Below, one piece after another: positions 26,256-33,862 of a DNA stretch of 48,182 nt. The DNA is from Acidimicrobiales bacterium (GTDB taxonomy: Bacteria > Actinomycetota > Acidimicrobiia > Acidimicrobiales > JAUJNH01): NCBI GenBank assembly GCA_030448245.1, contig JAUJNH010000002.1, positions 401,732 through 449,913 of the forward strand. The letters are read 5' to 3'. Made by a program: the position numbers and the translations under genes. Positions within the stretch are counted from its first letter, which is position 1. The number at the start of each line of letters is the position of its first letter. The notes under the pieces are model-generated. The model saw nothing but the letters and a program-made list of their open reading frames with translations. It made no database searches and was not told the origin of the DNA.

Positions 26256-26396
26256 ATGTCGCACCCTCGTCCAGCACCGCTCTGGCCGAGGAGAACGAGT
26301 ACGCCGCCCTGCCCCCGTCGTTCGCCGAGAAGGCAGGGGCTGCGGTCGCTTCGATCGTGGTCGCGGCGGGCTGAGCGGGTCAGGCTGGAACGATGA
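26256..26396 (+). CDS. Possible 46-residue leader peptide coupled to pstC
   Basis: ATG 26256 has the best ribosome site of the region (AGGAGG, 26242-26247, 9 bases upstream). Its stop overlaps the pstC ATG (ATGA), whereas pstC has no strong site of its own. The encoded peptide is very rich in arginine and proline and resembles no known protein. A second frame across the same bases ends LAEENEYAALPPSFAEKAGA and looks more protein-like, so a frameshifted short gene is also possible. A translational-coupling leader is the simplest reading. Confidence 0.3.
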   Translation: MSHPRPAPLWPRRTSTPPCPRRSPRRQGLRSLRSWSRRAERVRLER

Positions 26397-27358
26397 GCAC
26401 GTCGCCCGCCGTGGCTCCGGCCGAGCGCCGCCTCGCCCGCCGTGGCTCGCGCCGGGCCGACGACGCCTTCCGCCTCCTGAGCCTGGCGGCCAGCCTCACC
26501 GTGCTCGTCGTCCTCGGCCTCATCGCCTGGTCCACCACCAAAGAGGCGCTGCCGGCGTTCCAGGAGGAGGGCCTCGGGTTCGTCACCAGCGCCAGGTGGG
26601 CCCCCAACGAGGGGGCGTTCGGAGCGTGGGCGTTCGTCTTCGGCACGTTCTTCGTCTCGTTCATCGCCCTGGTCTTCGCGGTGCCGGCGTCGATCGGGAT
26701 CGCGCTGTTCATCACCGAGCTGGCCCCTGCCCCAGTGCGCAGGGTCACCACGTTCGTGATGGACCTGCTGGCCGCCGTGCCGTCGGTGGTGTTCGGGCTG
26801 TGGGGGGTGAGCGTGCTGGCCGTGCGCGCTCCTGGCTTCTACGAGGCGATCGGCTCGCCGCTCAGCGCCATCCCCGGCCTCGGAGGTGCCTTCGAGGAGC
26901 CGTTCAACGGCAAGTCGTTCCTCACCGCCGGGTTCATCCTGGCCCTGCTGATCACCCCGATCATCACCTCCATCACCCGCGACGTGTTCGAGACGACGCC
27001 CCGAGGCCAGAAGGAGGCGGCGCTGGCGCTGGGCGCCACGCGGTGGGAGATGATCCGCGGGGCGGTGTTCCCCCACTCACGAGCCGGGGTGATCGGGGCC
27101 GTGCTCCTGGGGCTCGGCCGGGCCATGGGCGAGACGATCGCCGCCGCCCTGGTGATCGGCGCCGGGGCGCAGACGGGGCTGCGGCTGTTCGCCTCGGGTG
27201 ACGCGCTGGCGGCGAGGATCGCCAACGAGTTCGGCGAGGCCACGGGCACCTGGCGGTCGGCGCTCATCGGCCTGGGCGTGGTGCTGTTCGGCATGACGAT
27301 CCTGGTGAACCTGGCCGCCACGGCCATCGTGTCCCGAGCCGGCCGGAAGGCGGGCTGA
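26393..27358 (+). CDS. pstC: Phosphate ABC transporter permease PstC
   Basis: 321 residues with six predicted membrane helices after a basic cytoplasmic N-terminus. The PstC-typical VFGTFFVSFIALVFAVPASI opens the permease domain. The cytoplasmic coupling loop EAALALGATRWEMIRGAVFP, with its conserved glycine (the EAA motif), contacts PstB. LGLGRAMGETIAAALVIG is the family signature after it. It forms the transmembrane channel together with PstA, whose gene follows after one base. Expression is probably induced by low phosphate through the upstream PHO box. Confidence 0.95.
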   Translation: MSTSPAVAPAERRLARRGSRRADDAFRLLSLAASLTVLVVLGLIAWSTTKEALPAFQEEGLGFVTSARWAPNEGAFGAWAFVFGTFFVSFIALVFAVPASIGIALFITELAPAPVRRVTTFVMDLLAAVPSVVFGLWGVSVLAVRAPGFYEAIGSPLSAIPGLGGAFEEPFNGKSFLTAGFILALLITPIITSITRDVFETTPRGQKEAALALGATRWEMIRGAVFPHSRAGVIGAVLLGLGRAMGETIAAALVIGAGAQTGLRLFASGDALAARIANEFGEATGTWRSALIGLGVVLFGMTILVNLAATAIVSRAGRKAG

Positions 27359-27359
27359 G

Positions 27360-28259
27360 GTGGCCGCCTCGGCCCAGGCCGCGGCGACCCGGGGGTCGCT
27401 CAACCGGTCGTCGATATCGCCCGGACGGCGGCTCCGCAACGCGCTGGCCACCGTTCTGATCTACGTCGCCCTCACCTTCGCCCTCGTGCCGCTGGGCTTC
27501 GTCCTGTGGTACGTGCTGTCGAAGGGGCTGGGCGTGGTCGACGCCGCGTTCCTCACCGAGGAGCTGCCGGCCCAGGTGCGGCGGGCCCGGGGCGGGATCG
27601 GTCCGGCCATCGCCGGGACCCTGGTCATCACCGGCTTCGCCACGCTCCTCTCGGTTCCCCTCGGGATCCTGGCGGCGGTGTACCTGCACGAGTACGGCGG
27701 GTCGAACCCGGTGGCCGGCCTGGTCCGGTTCCTCTCGAACGTGATGGCCGGTGTGCCCTCGATCGTGATGGGCCTGTTCATCTTCACCGTCTTCGTCCTG
27801 CGGCGGGGCCAGGGCGGGCTGTCGGGGCTGGCCGGCGGGCTGGCCCTCGCCTGCCTCATGCTCCCGATCGTCATCCGCTCGACCGAGGCGATGCTGCGCC
27901 TGGTCCCCAACGAGCTGCGCGAGGCGGCCTACGCCCTCGGCACGTCGAAGAGCCGGACGATCCTCACCGTCGTCCTCCCAGCCGCCCTGCCCGGCATCAC
28001 CTCGGGTGCGCTGCTGGCCGTGGCCCGGGCCGCGGGCGAGACGGCCCCGCTGCTGTTCACGATCGGCGCCTCTCGCCAGTACAACTGGTCGCTGGGCGGC
28101 CCCAACGCCGCCCTCTCGACCCAGATCTTCTCCAACGCCCAGGCCGGCTTCCCGGCGGCCATCGACCGGGCCTGGGGGGCGGCGCTCACGCTGATCGTCC
28201 TGGTCCTCGGGCTGTCGACGGTGGCCCGCCTCGTCGCCGCCCGGTTGACGGTGCGCTGA
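27360..28259 (+). CDS. pstA: Phosphate ABC transporter permease PstA
   Basis: 299 residues from GTG 27360, one base after the pstC stop. Six membrane helices; family-typical parts are GIGPAIAGTLVITGFATLLS, VPLGILAAVYLHEYGG and NVMAGVPSIVMGLFIF. The coupling loop reads REAAYALGTSKSRTILTVVLP and is followed by LLAVARAAGETAPLLFTIG. With PstC it forms the membrane channel for phosphate. The stop overlaps the surE ATG by one base (TGATG), so surE is in the same operon. Confidence 0.95.
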   Translation: MAASAQAAATRGSLNRSSISPGRRLRNALATVLIYVALTFALVPLGFVLWYVLSKGLGVVDAAFLTEELPAQVRRARGGIGPAIAGTLVITGFATLLSVPLGILAAVYLHEYGGSNPVAGLVRFLSNVMAGVPSIVMGLFIFTVFVLRRGQGGLSGLAGGLALACLMLPIVIRSTEAMLRLVPNELREAAYALGTSKSRTILTVVLPAALPGITSGALLAVARAAGETAPLLFTIGASRQYNWSLGGPNAALSTQIFSNAQAGFPAAIDRAWGAALTLIVLVLGLSTVARLVAARLTVR

Positions 28260-29107
28260 TGAAGCTGCTGGTCACCAACGACGACGGGGTCCCCTCGCCG
28301 GGGCTGTGGGCCCTGGCCGACGGCCTGCGCCACGCCGGCCACGAGGTCGTGGTGGTGGCGCCGGCCGAGGAGCGCAGCGGCTCCGGCGCGGCCATCGGCT
28401 TCATCCTTCCTGGTGAGGGGGTGGCCGCATCCCCGGTCGAGCGCGACGGCTGGCAGGGCTCGGCCTGGGCGGTCGACGGCCCCCCGGCCCTGTGCGTGCT
28501 GCTCGCCCTGCGCACCGGAGCGTTCGGCGCCGGGTTCCAGGGCATCGTGAGCGGCATCAACCCGGGCTGGAACACCGGGCGGGGCGTGATCCACTCGGGC
28601 ACCGTCGGCGCCGTGCTGACCGGCGGCAACGGCGGCCTCCCGGGCGTCGCCGTCAGCCTCGACGCGGCCACGGCCCAGGTGGGCGAGGTGGGCCTGAGCC
28701 CCAGGGTCCGCGAGCACTGGTCGACCGCGGCGGCGCTGGCAGCCGCCGCCGTCGAAGCGCTGGCCGAGCTGCCGCCCCCCGAGAGCGCCGACGCGGTCGC
28801 CATGCTGAACCTGAACGTCCCGAACTGCTCGCTCGACGAGGTGCGGGGTGTGCGGCCGGCCACGCTGGGGCGGGGGGCCCCCGGCGGCGCCCGCTCGCCT
28901 CGGCCCGAGGTCGACGCCGACGGCCGCCTCCGGCTCGAGCTGGTGCCGCCGGCGCTCGATCCTGCGCCCGGCACCGATCACGCCCTCCTGATCGAGGGCT
29001 TCGCCACCGTCACCGTGCTCAGCGGCATCGGCGAGGTGGACGGCACTGGCGACGACGTGGTCGAGCGGCTGGCCACGCTGGTCGGCGACCGGGTGACCAG
29101 CCGGTGA
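28259..29107 (+). CDS. surE: 5'/3'-nucleotidase SurE
   Basis: 282 residues. The metal site begins with the invariant LLVTNDDGVPSPGL (Asp8, Asp9), followed by VVVVAPAEERSGSGAAIGF. The conserved ISGIN-type motif reads IVSGINPGWNTGRGVIHSGTVG. SurE removes phosphate from nucleoside monophosphates and can trim short polyphosphate, which fits the phosphate operon. The ATG overlaps the pstA stop by one base. Residues about 185-245 are more variable and carry the tail. I am confident of the family, less of the in vivo substrate. Confidence 0.93.
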   Translation: MKLLVTNDDGVPSPGLWALADGLRHAGHEVVVVAPAEERSGSGAAIGFILPGEGVAASPVERDGWQGSAWAVDGPPALCVLLALRTGAFGAGFQGIVSGINPGWNTGRGVIHSGTVGAVLTGGNGGLPGVAVSLDAATAQVGEVGLSPRVREHWSTAAALAAAAVEALAELPPPESADAVAMLNLNVPNCSLDEVRGVRPATLGRGAPGGARSPRPEVDADGRLRLELVPPALDPAPGTDHALLIEGFATVTVLSGIGEVDGTGDDVVERLATLVGDRVTSR

Positions 29108-29141
29108 CGCGAGCGCCGCTCCCTTGGGGCGTCGGGTTCCC

Positions 29142-29147
29142 TACCGT
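29142..29147 (+). promoter_or_regulatory. -10 box TACCGT before two-component operon
   Basis: TACCGT lies 21 bases before the kinase ATG at 29169, in the 61-base gap after surE. It would allow the two-component genes to be expressed apart from pst. Confidence 0.35.
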
Positions 29148-29168
29148 GGGGGTCGTGGGGATGCTGAG

Positions 29169-30374
29169 ATGCTGAGAGGCAGCAGGCTGTCGACCCTGAT
29201 CGAGCAGCTGGCGGCCCGGCTCGACGGCCGTCCCGCCACCGGCGGCGACGGGGTGGCGGCGGCGCTGACCCGGCTCGAGGCAGCGGTCGCGGCCTGTGCG
29301 GCCGAACAGCAGGCGGCGGCCGCCCACAGCAGCCGGCTGGCCGTCGCCCTCGGCCACGTGAGCGAGGCCGTGGTCTTGGCCGACGAGCACGGCGAGATCG
29401 TCTTCCGCAACGCCAGCGCCGAGGCGTACGCCGGGGCCCGCCACGGCAACGCCCTGGTCGAGCGGACGCTGGTCGACCTGCTCGGGCGGGCCATCGCCGG
29501 CCAGCAGGGAGAGGAGCCGCTCGAGCTGTGGGGACCGCCCCGCCGCACGCTGGTGCTGTCGGCCCGCCCGCTCCGCGCCGGGGGCAGCGTGGTCGGTGCC
29601 GTCGCCATGGTCGAGGACGTGAGCGAGAAGCGGCGGCTCGACGCCGTCCGCCGCGACTTCGTGGCCAACATCGGCCACGAGCTGAAGACGCCGGTGGGCG
29701 CGCTCAGCCTCCTCTCCGAGGCGCTCGAGGATGCCGTCGACGTCGAGGAGTTCCGGCGCCTCACCGCCAGCATGCAGCGCGAGGCGCTCCGCCTCGGCCA
29801 GATCATCGACGACCTCCTCGACCTGTCCCGCATCGAGGCCGAGGAGACCCCGGTTCGGGAACCGGTGCCGGTCCACCTCCTCGTCGACCAGGCTGCCGAC
29901 CGGATCCGCACCGCCGCCGACCACCAGGGGATCCTCCTCGACGTCGCCCAGATCACCCCGATGCTCACGGTGCTGGGCGACCGGCGCCAGCTGGTCAACG
30001 CCCTCGACAACCTGCTGGAGAACGCCGTGAAGTACTCGGACGAGGGTTCGGTCGTGCGGGTCTCGGCCTGGCTCGAGGACGGCCTCGTGGCGCTGGCCGT
30101 CGAGGACCACGGGGTGGGCATCCCGACCCGCGACCTGGAGCGGATCTTCGAGCGCTTCTACCGCGTGGATCGGGCTCGGGCTCGCGACACCGGGGGCACC
30201 GGGCTCGGCCTGTCCATCGTGCGCCACATCGCCCACAACCACGGCGGCGAGGTGCATGTCGTCTCACGCGAGGGCGAGGGCACCACCTTCACGCTCACCC
30301 TCCCGCCCGGCCCACCCGCCAGCCCGCCCGCCCCGCCCGCCCCGCCCCGGGCGCCCGCCCAGGCGGCGGGCTGA
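29169..30374 (+). CDS. PAS-domain sensor histidine kinase, SenX3/PhoR-like, no membrane helix
   Basis: 401 residues from ATG 29169. An N-terminal helical part (about 1-58) leads to a PAS-like domain (about 58-150; VSEAVVLADEHGEIVFRNAS). The HisKA domain has the phosphorylated His170 in FVANIGHELKTPVGALSLL. The ATPase domain has the N-box LLENAVKYSDEGS, the G1 box EDHGVGIP and the G2 box GGTGLGLSIVRH. SenX3 of mycobacteria has two membrane helices in front of this same arrangement; here I see none, so the kinase is probably soluble. The tail is proline-rich. The response regulator follows after 13 bases. Position beside pst points to phosphate sensing. Confidence 0.9.
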   Translation: MLRGSRLSTLIEQLAARLDGRPATGGDGVAAALTRLEAAVAACAAEQQAAAAHSSRLAVALGHVSEAVVLADEHGEIVFRNASAEAYAGARHGNALVERTLVDLLGRAIAGQQGEEPLELWGPPRRTLVLSARPLRAGGSVVGAVAMVEDVSEKRRLDAVRRDFVANIGHELKTPVGALSLLSEALEDAVDVEEFRRLTASMQREALRLGQIIDDLLDLSRIEAEETPVREPVPVHLLVDQAADRIRTAADHQGILLDVAQITPMLTVLGDRRQLVNALDNLLENAVKYSDEGSVVRVSAWLEDGLVALAVEDHGVGIPTRDLERIFERFYRVDRARARDTGGTGLGLSIVRHIAHNHGGEVHVVSREGEGTTFTLTLPPGPPASPPAPPAPPRAPAQAAG

Positions 30375-30387
30375 CGCGAGGACCGCC

Positions 30388-31116
30388 ATGGCCGAACCGC
30401 TGCCCACCGTGCTCGTCGTCGAGGACGAGGCCTCCTTCGTCGAAGCCCTCGTCGTGGGGCTCAAGCGCGAGGGCTTCCTCGTGAAGGTGGCCCGGGACGG
30501 CGCTGAGGCCCTCGACGTGTTCGACGCCGTGCGCCCCGACCTCGTGCTGCTCGACGTGATGCTCCCCAAGGTCAACGGCATCGACGTCTGCCGCGAGATG
30601 CGGGCCCGGAGCCGGGTGCCCATCATCATGGTGACGGCCAAGGGCGCCGAGATCGACACGGTCGTGGGGCTCGAGGTGGGGGCCGACGACTACGTCACCA
30701 AGCCGTACCGGCTGCGCGAGCTGGTGGCCCGCATGCGGGCGGTGCTGCGGCGGGCCCCCGTGACCGAAGAGGGCGACGGTCCCGTCGACGTCCTCGTCGT
30801 CGGCGACGTGCGCCTCGACCCGGAGCGCCACGAGGTGTCGGTCCGCGGCCAGATGGTCACCCTGCCCCTCAAGGAGTTCGAGCTGCTCGAGCTGCTGCTC
30901 GCCAACGCCGGGCGGGTCCTGACGCGCGAGACACTGATCGACCGGGTCTGGGGGCCCCACTACGTGGGCGACACCAAGACGCTGGACGTCCACGTCAAGC
31001 GGCTGCGGGCCAAGATCGAGGACGATCCGGCGGCGCCCCGGCGCATCACCACCATCCGGGGCCTGGGCTACAAGTTCGAGAGCGCCGCCAGCCCGGCGGC
31101 GGCGCCCACCCCCTGA
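30388..31116 (+). CDS. OmpR-family response regulator, RegX3/PhoP-like
   Basis: 242 residues. The receiver domain has the acidic pocket VVEDE, phosphorylated Asp56 in DLVLLDVMLPKVNG, the Thr of VTAKGAE and Lys of DDYVTKPY. The C-terminal winged helix (about 140-235) shows LPLKEFELLELLLANAGRVL and the recognition region VGDTKTLDVHVKRLRAKIED. RegX3 and PhoP regulate pst genes in actinobacteria and bind GTTCACC repeats. This is the natural candidate for binding the PHO box 4 kb upstream. A GAGG ribosome site precedes the ATG. Confidence 0.93.
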   Translation: MAEPLPTVLVVEDEASFVEALVVGLKREGFLVKVARDGAEALDVFDAVRPDLVLLDVMLPKVNGIDVCREMRARSRVPIIMVTAKGAEIDTVVGLEVGADDYVTKPYRLRELVARMRAVLRRAPVTEEGDGPVDVLVVGDVRLDPERHEVSVRGQMVTLPLKEFELLELLLANAGRVLTRETLIDRVWGPHYVGDTKTLDVHVKRLRAKIEDDPAAPRRITTIRGLGYKFESAASPAAAPTP

Positions 31117-31121
31117 CCGCG

Positions 31122-31703
31122 ATGCCAGATCGGCTCGCCGCGGCCTTCGCCAGCTGCGAGCGGCTGGGATGGGCCAGCGTCGACGGGGCGGTCAGCCCGA
31201 CCGAGCTCGACGCCCTCGCCGCCTCGGTGGCCGACCTCGTCCTGGAGCCCCTGGAACCGGCGCCCGGCCCGGTCCGCCAGGGCGGCGCAGCCGCGGTCTG
31301 CGAGGTGGCGGGCCGGCCCGTCCTCGAGGCGCTGGCCGAGCGGCTCGGGCGGGCCGCCGCCGGCGCCGGAGCCCGGTGGGTTCCCGACGAGGCGGCCACC
31401 ACCCGGTACGGCCCGGGCGACGGCATCAGCCCGCACCGCGACAACAGCTTCTACGAGGGCTTCGTGGCGGTGGTGACGCTCTCCGGGTCGGCAGAGCTCC
31501 GGGTGGTGGCCGACCGCGCCGGCACGAAGGAGCTGGCCCGCTGGCAGGCGGGGCCGGGCCACCTCGCCCTTCTCCGCGGGCCCCGGCCGGGGGGCGAGGC
31601 CCGCCCCCTGCACGAGGTGGGCCGGCCCGAACCTGGGGGACGGCACGTGCTGGTCCTCCGGCGCAACCGGCGCGGGGCCGGCCGCGGGTGGGCCGACGGG
31701 TAG
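31122..31703 (+). CDS. 2OG-Fe(II) oxygenase-like protein
   Basis: 193 residues. The C-terminal double-stranded beta-helix carries an iron-site pattern: HRD in YGPGDGISPHRDNSFYEG (the H-x-D pair), a strand VAVVTLSGSAELRVV, a distal histidine in PLHEVGRP, and a following arginine (HVLVLRRN) that could bind 2-oxoglutarate. This resembles AlkB or prolyl-hydroxylase-type enzymes. I cannot tell the substrate. It starts 5 bases after the response regulator stop and may be in its operon, though a functional link is not evident. Confidence 0.65.
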   Translation: MPDRLAAAFASCERLGWASVDGAVSPTELDALAASVADLVLEPLEPAPGPVRQGGAAAVCEVAGRPVLEALAERLGRAAAGAGARWVPDEAATTRYGPGDGISPHRDNSFYEGFVAVVTLSGSAELRVVADRAGTKELARWQAGPGHLALLRGPRPGGEARPLHEVGRPEPGGRHVLVLRRNRRGAGRGWADG

Positions 31704-31706
31704 GTT
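31701..31706 (+). promoter_or_regulatory. -10 box TAGGTT for MFS transporter gene
   Basis: TAGGTT begins at the stop codon of the oxygenase-like gene and ends 9 bases before the ATG at 31716, so the leader would be very short. Confidence 0.5.
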
Positions 31707-31715
31707 TGGCCCGTC

Positions 31716-33206
31716 ATGCAGGCCTCGGGCGGCTGGCGGCCGCTGCAGCCGCCCATCCGCCCGGGAACCGAGGGGCGGGTGTCGCTCGAGGCGTCGCCCT
31801 TCGTGCGGCTGGCCCGGCTCCACGTGCTGTCGGTCGCCGGCGACACCTTCGTCACGGTCGCCCTGGCCGGGTCGCTGTTCTTCAACCTCAGCCCCAGCGA
31901 GGCGAGGGGCAAGGTGGCGCTGTCGCTGGTCCTCACCATGGCGCCGTTCGCCGTGGTGGCGCCGTTCCTCGGGCCCTTCATCGACCGGAGGGCCAGCGGG
32001 CGCCGGCGCATGGCACTGGGGGCAGCGGCCGGGCGAGCCGTCCTGGCCATGTTCGCGGCCGAGGCGGTGCAGGGCCTGGCCCTGTTCCCACTCGTGTTCT
32101 GCCTGCTCGTGCTGTCGAGGGCCCACGGGGTGGCCAAGGCGGCGCTGGTCAAGGCCACCGTGGCCCGCGACGAGGAACTGGTGCGGGCCAACAGCCGACT
32201 GGCCGTGCTGGCCGCGCTGGCCGGGCTGGTGGCTGCCCTGCCGGCCGCGCTCGTCCTGAAGCTGCCGTTCCTCGGGCCGGGCTGGGTGCTGCGGCTGGCC
32301 GCAGTGGTCTTCGGCGCCGGAGCCCTCGCCTCGGTCACCCTGGTCGACCACCGCGGTGACGGTGCGTCGGCCGATCCCGAGCCGGCCCGGCGCGAGGCAG
32401 CCGAGCGGGCCGCCGCGCCGGGCGGCGGCGAGCCGTCGAAGGCGGGCCTGTTCGCCCCCGGGATCGTGCGGGCGGCCACGGCGATGGGGGTGCTGCGGGG
32501 CGTGGTCGGCTTCCTCGCCTTCCACATCGCCTTCTCGTTCCGGCGCGACGGGGTGCCGAACGTCTGGCTCGGTCTGGCCGTGGCGGCCAGCGCCGTCGGC
32601 TCCCTGCTCGGCTCCTTCCTGGCCCCCCGGTTCCGGTCGGTGGCACGCGAGGAGCACATCGTGCTGGGGGCGCTGGTGGGCGTGGCCGCCACCGGCCTGT
32701 TGGTGTGGCAGACCGCCGGGGTGGCCATGGCTGCGGTGCTCGCCTTTGTGGTCGCGGCTGCCGCAGCGGCCGCCCGGCTGGCGTTCGACTCGCTGGTGCA
32801 GCGCGACAACCCCGACGCCGTCCAGGGCCGGGCCTTCGCCCGCTTCGAGTCGTGCTTCCAGCTGGTCTGGGTCGTCGGCGCCCTGCTGCCGGTGCTCCTC
32901 GCGTTCTCCCGCCCGGTCGGCGGCCTCGTCGTGGCGTTCCTGACCACCGGCGGGGCGGTGGCCTACGGCCTCGAGCTGGTCGCCCAGCGCCGGGCTCGAG
33001 CGGCGCAGCAGGGCGGCAACGCGGCTCGACTGGCCGTGGAGCGCGGGGAGCCAGGTGGCCCGGCGACGTCGCCCGAGCCGCCACCGCCGTCGGCCGAGCC
33101 GCGGCCGCCGGCGCCAGCCGCGCCCCCAGCGGCGGCCACCACCGAGCTGCCGGTCGCCTCCACGGTCGAGGTGCCGCTGCCGCCGTCGCCTCCGGACCTC
33201 CGGTGA
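31716..33206 (+). CDS. Major facilitator superfamily transporter
   Basis: 496 residues. There are about ten to twelve membrane helices between residues 40 and 420. The cytoplasmic loop GPFIDRRASGRRR between helices 2 and 3 is the MFS motif-A variant. A charged loop (about 215-245) separates two halves, and the last 75 residues form a long cytoplasmic Pro/Ala tail. The N-terminus starts with a cytoplasmic stretch of about 30 residues. Similar proteins are annotated as MFS permeases of unknown substrate. It overlaps the phosphodiesterase gene by 4 bases (GTGA). Confidence 0.82.
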   Translation: MQASGGWRPLQPPIRPGTEGRVSLEASPFVRLARLHVLSVAGDTFVTVALAGSLFFNLSPSEARGKVALSLVLTMAPFAVVAPFLGPFIDRRASGRRRMALGAAAGRAVLAMFAAEAVQGLALFPLVFCLLVLSRAHGVAKAALVKATVARDEELVRANSRLAVLAALAGLVAALPAALVLKLPFLGPGWVLRLAAVVFGAGALASVTLVDHRGDGASADPEPARREAAERAAAPGGGEPSKAGLFAPGIVRAATAMGVLRGVVGFLAFHIAFSFRRDGVPNVWLGLAVAASAVGSLLGSFLAPRFRSVAREEHIVLGALVGVAATGLLVWQTAGVAMAAVLAFVVAAAAAAARLAFDSLVQRDNPDAVQGRAFARFESCFQLVWVVGALLPVLLAFSRPVGGLVVAFLTTGGAVAYGLELVAQRRARAAQQGGNAARLAVERGEPGGPATSPEPPPPSAEPRPPAPAAPPAAATTELPVASTVEVPLPPSPPDLR

Positions 33207-33685
33207 GGGTCGTCGTCCTCTCCGACACCCACGTGCGCCGCGGCGGGCGGAAGGTGCTGCCGGCGGCGGCCCTCGAGCACCTGCGCCAGGCGGACGCCGT
33301 CCTTCACGCCGGTGACGTGCTCGAGCGGTGGTTCCTCGACGAGCTGGCCGAGCTGGCGCCGGTCCACGCCGTCCTCGGCAACAACGACACCGGCCTCGAC
33401 CTGCCGGAGCGCCTGGAGCTCGAGCTCGAGGGTGTGCGCGTCGGGATGGTCCACGACAGCGGGGCCCGCACCGGCCGCGAGGGCCGGCTGTCCCGCTGGT
33501 TCCCGGCGTGCGACCTGGTGGTGTTCGGCCACAGCCACATCCCGGTCGACGCCGCCGGCCGCGGTCAGCGCCTCCTCAACCCCGGCAGCCCCACCGACAA
33601 GCGCACCCAGCCCCACCACACCCTGGCGGTCGTTGACCTGATCGAAGCAAAGATCCAACAAACCCAGATCGTCGACCTCGACTAG
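33203..33685 (+). CDS. YfcE/MJ0936-type metallophosphoesterase
   Basis: 160 residues from GTG 33203, coupled to the MFS gene. All metallophosphoesterase motifs are visible: LSDTH (motif I), LHAGDVL (motif II), LGNNDTG (motif III, GNxD), VHDSG, and FGHSHIP (GHSH motif), which bind two metal ions. Short members of this family (YfcE, about 165 residues) hydrolyse phosphodiesters of unknown physiological identity. No signal peptide, so it is cytoplasmic. A GC-rich hairpin region follows. Confidence 0.9.
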   Translation: MRVVVLSDTHVRRGGRKVLPAAALEHLRQADAVLHAGDVLERWFLDELAELAPVHAVLGNNDTGLDLPERLELELEGVRVGMVHDSGARTGREGRLSRWFPACDLVVFGHSHIPVDAAGRGQRLLNPGSPTDKRTQPHHTLAVVDLIEAKIQQTQIVDLD

Positions 33686-33812
33686 AGGCCGGTCAGCGAC
33701 CAGCGTCAGTGACCAGGAGCCAAACCGCCGCATGATCGGGTCGCATGAGGGCCGGGTCCCCCGGCCCGACAGCCGTGTGGTCAGCAGAGTCGCGGCGGAG
33801 GGGGGAGGGGGG

Positions 33813-33859
33813 CCTCCCCCGGGGGAGGGGTCCGGGGGGAGGGGCTTTGGCCCTCCCCC
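33813..33859. terminator. G/C-rich palindrome and hairpin between convergent genes
   Basis: A perfect 16-base palindrome (CCTCCCCCGGGGGAGG, 33813-33828) is followed by a second stem at 33835-33859, where GGGGGAGGG pairs with CCCTCCCCC around a short loop. The second stem ends 3 bases before the stop of the minus-strand gene. The remaining 33686-33812 holds no gene. Confidence 0.55.
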
Positions 33860-33862
33860 TGG

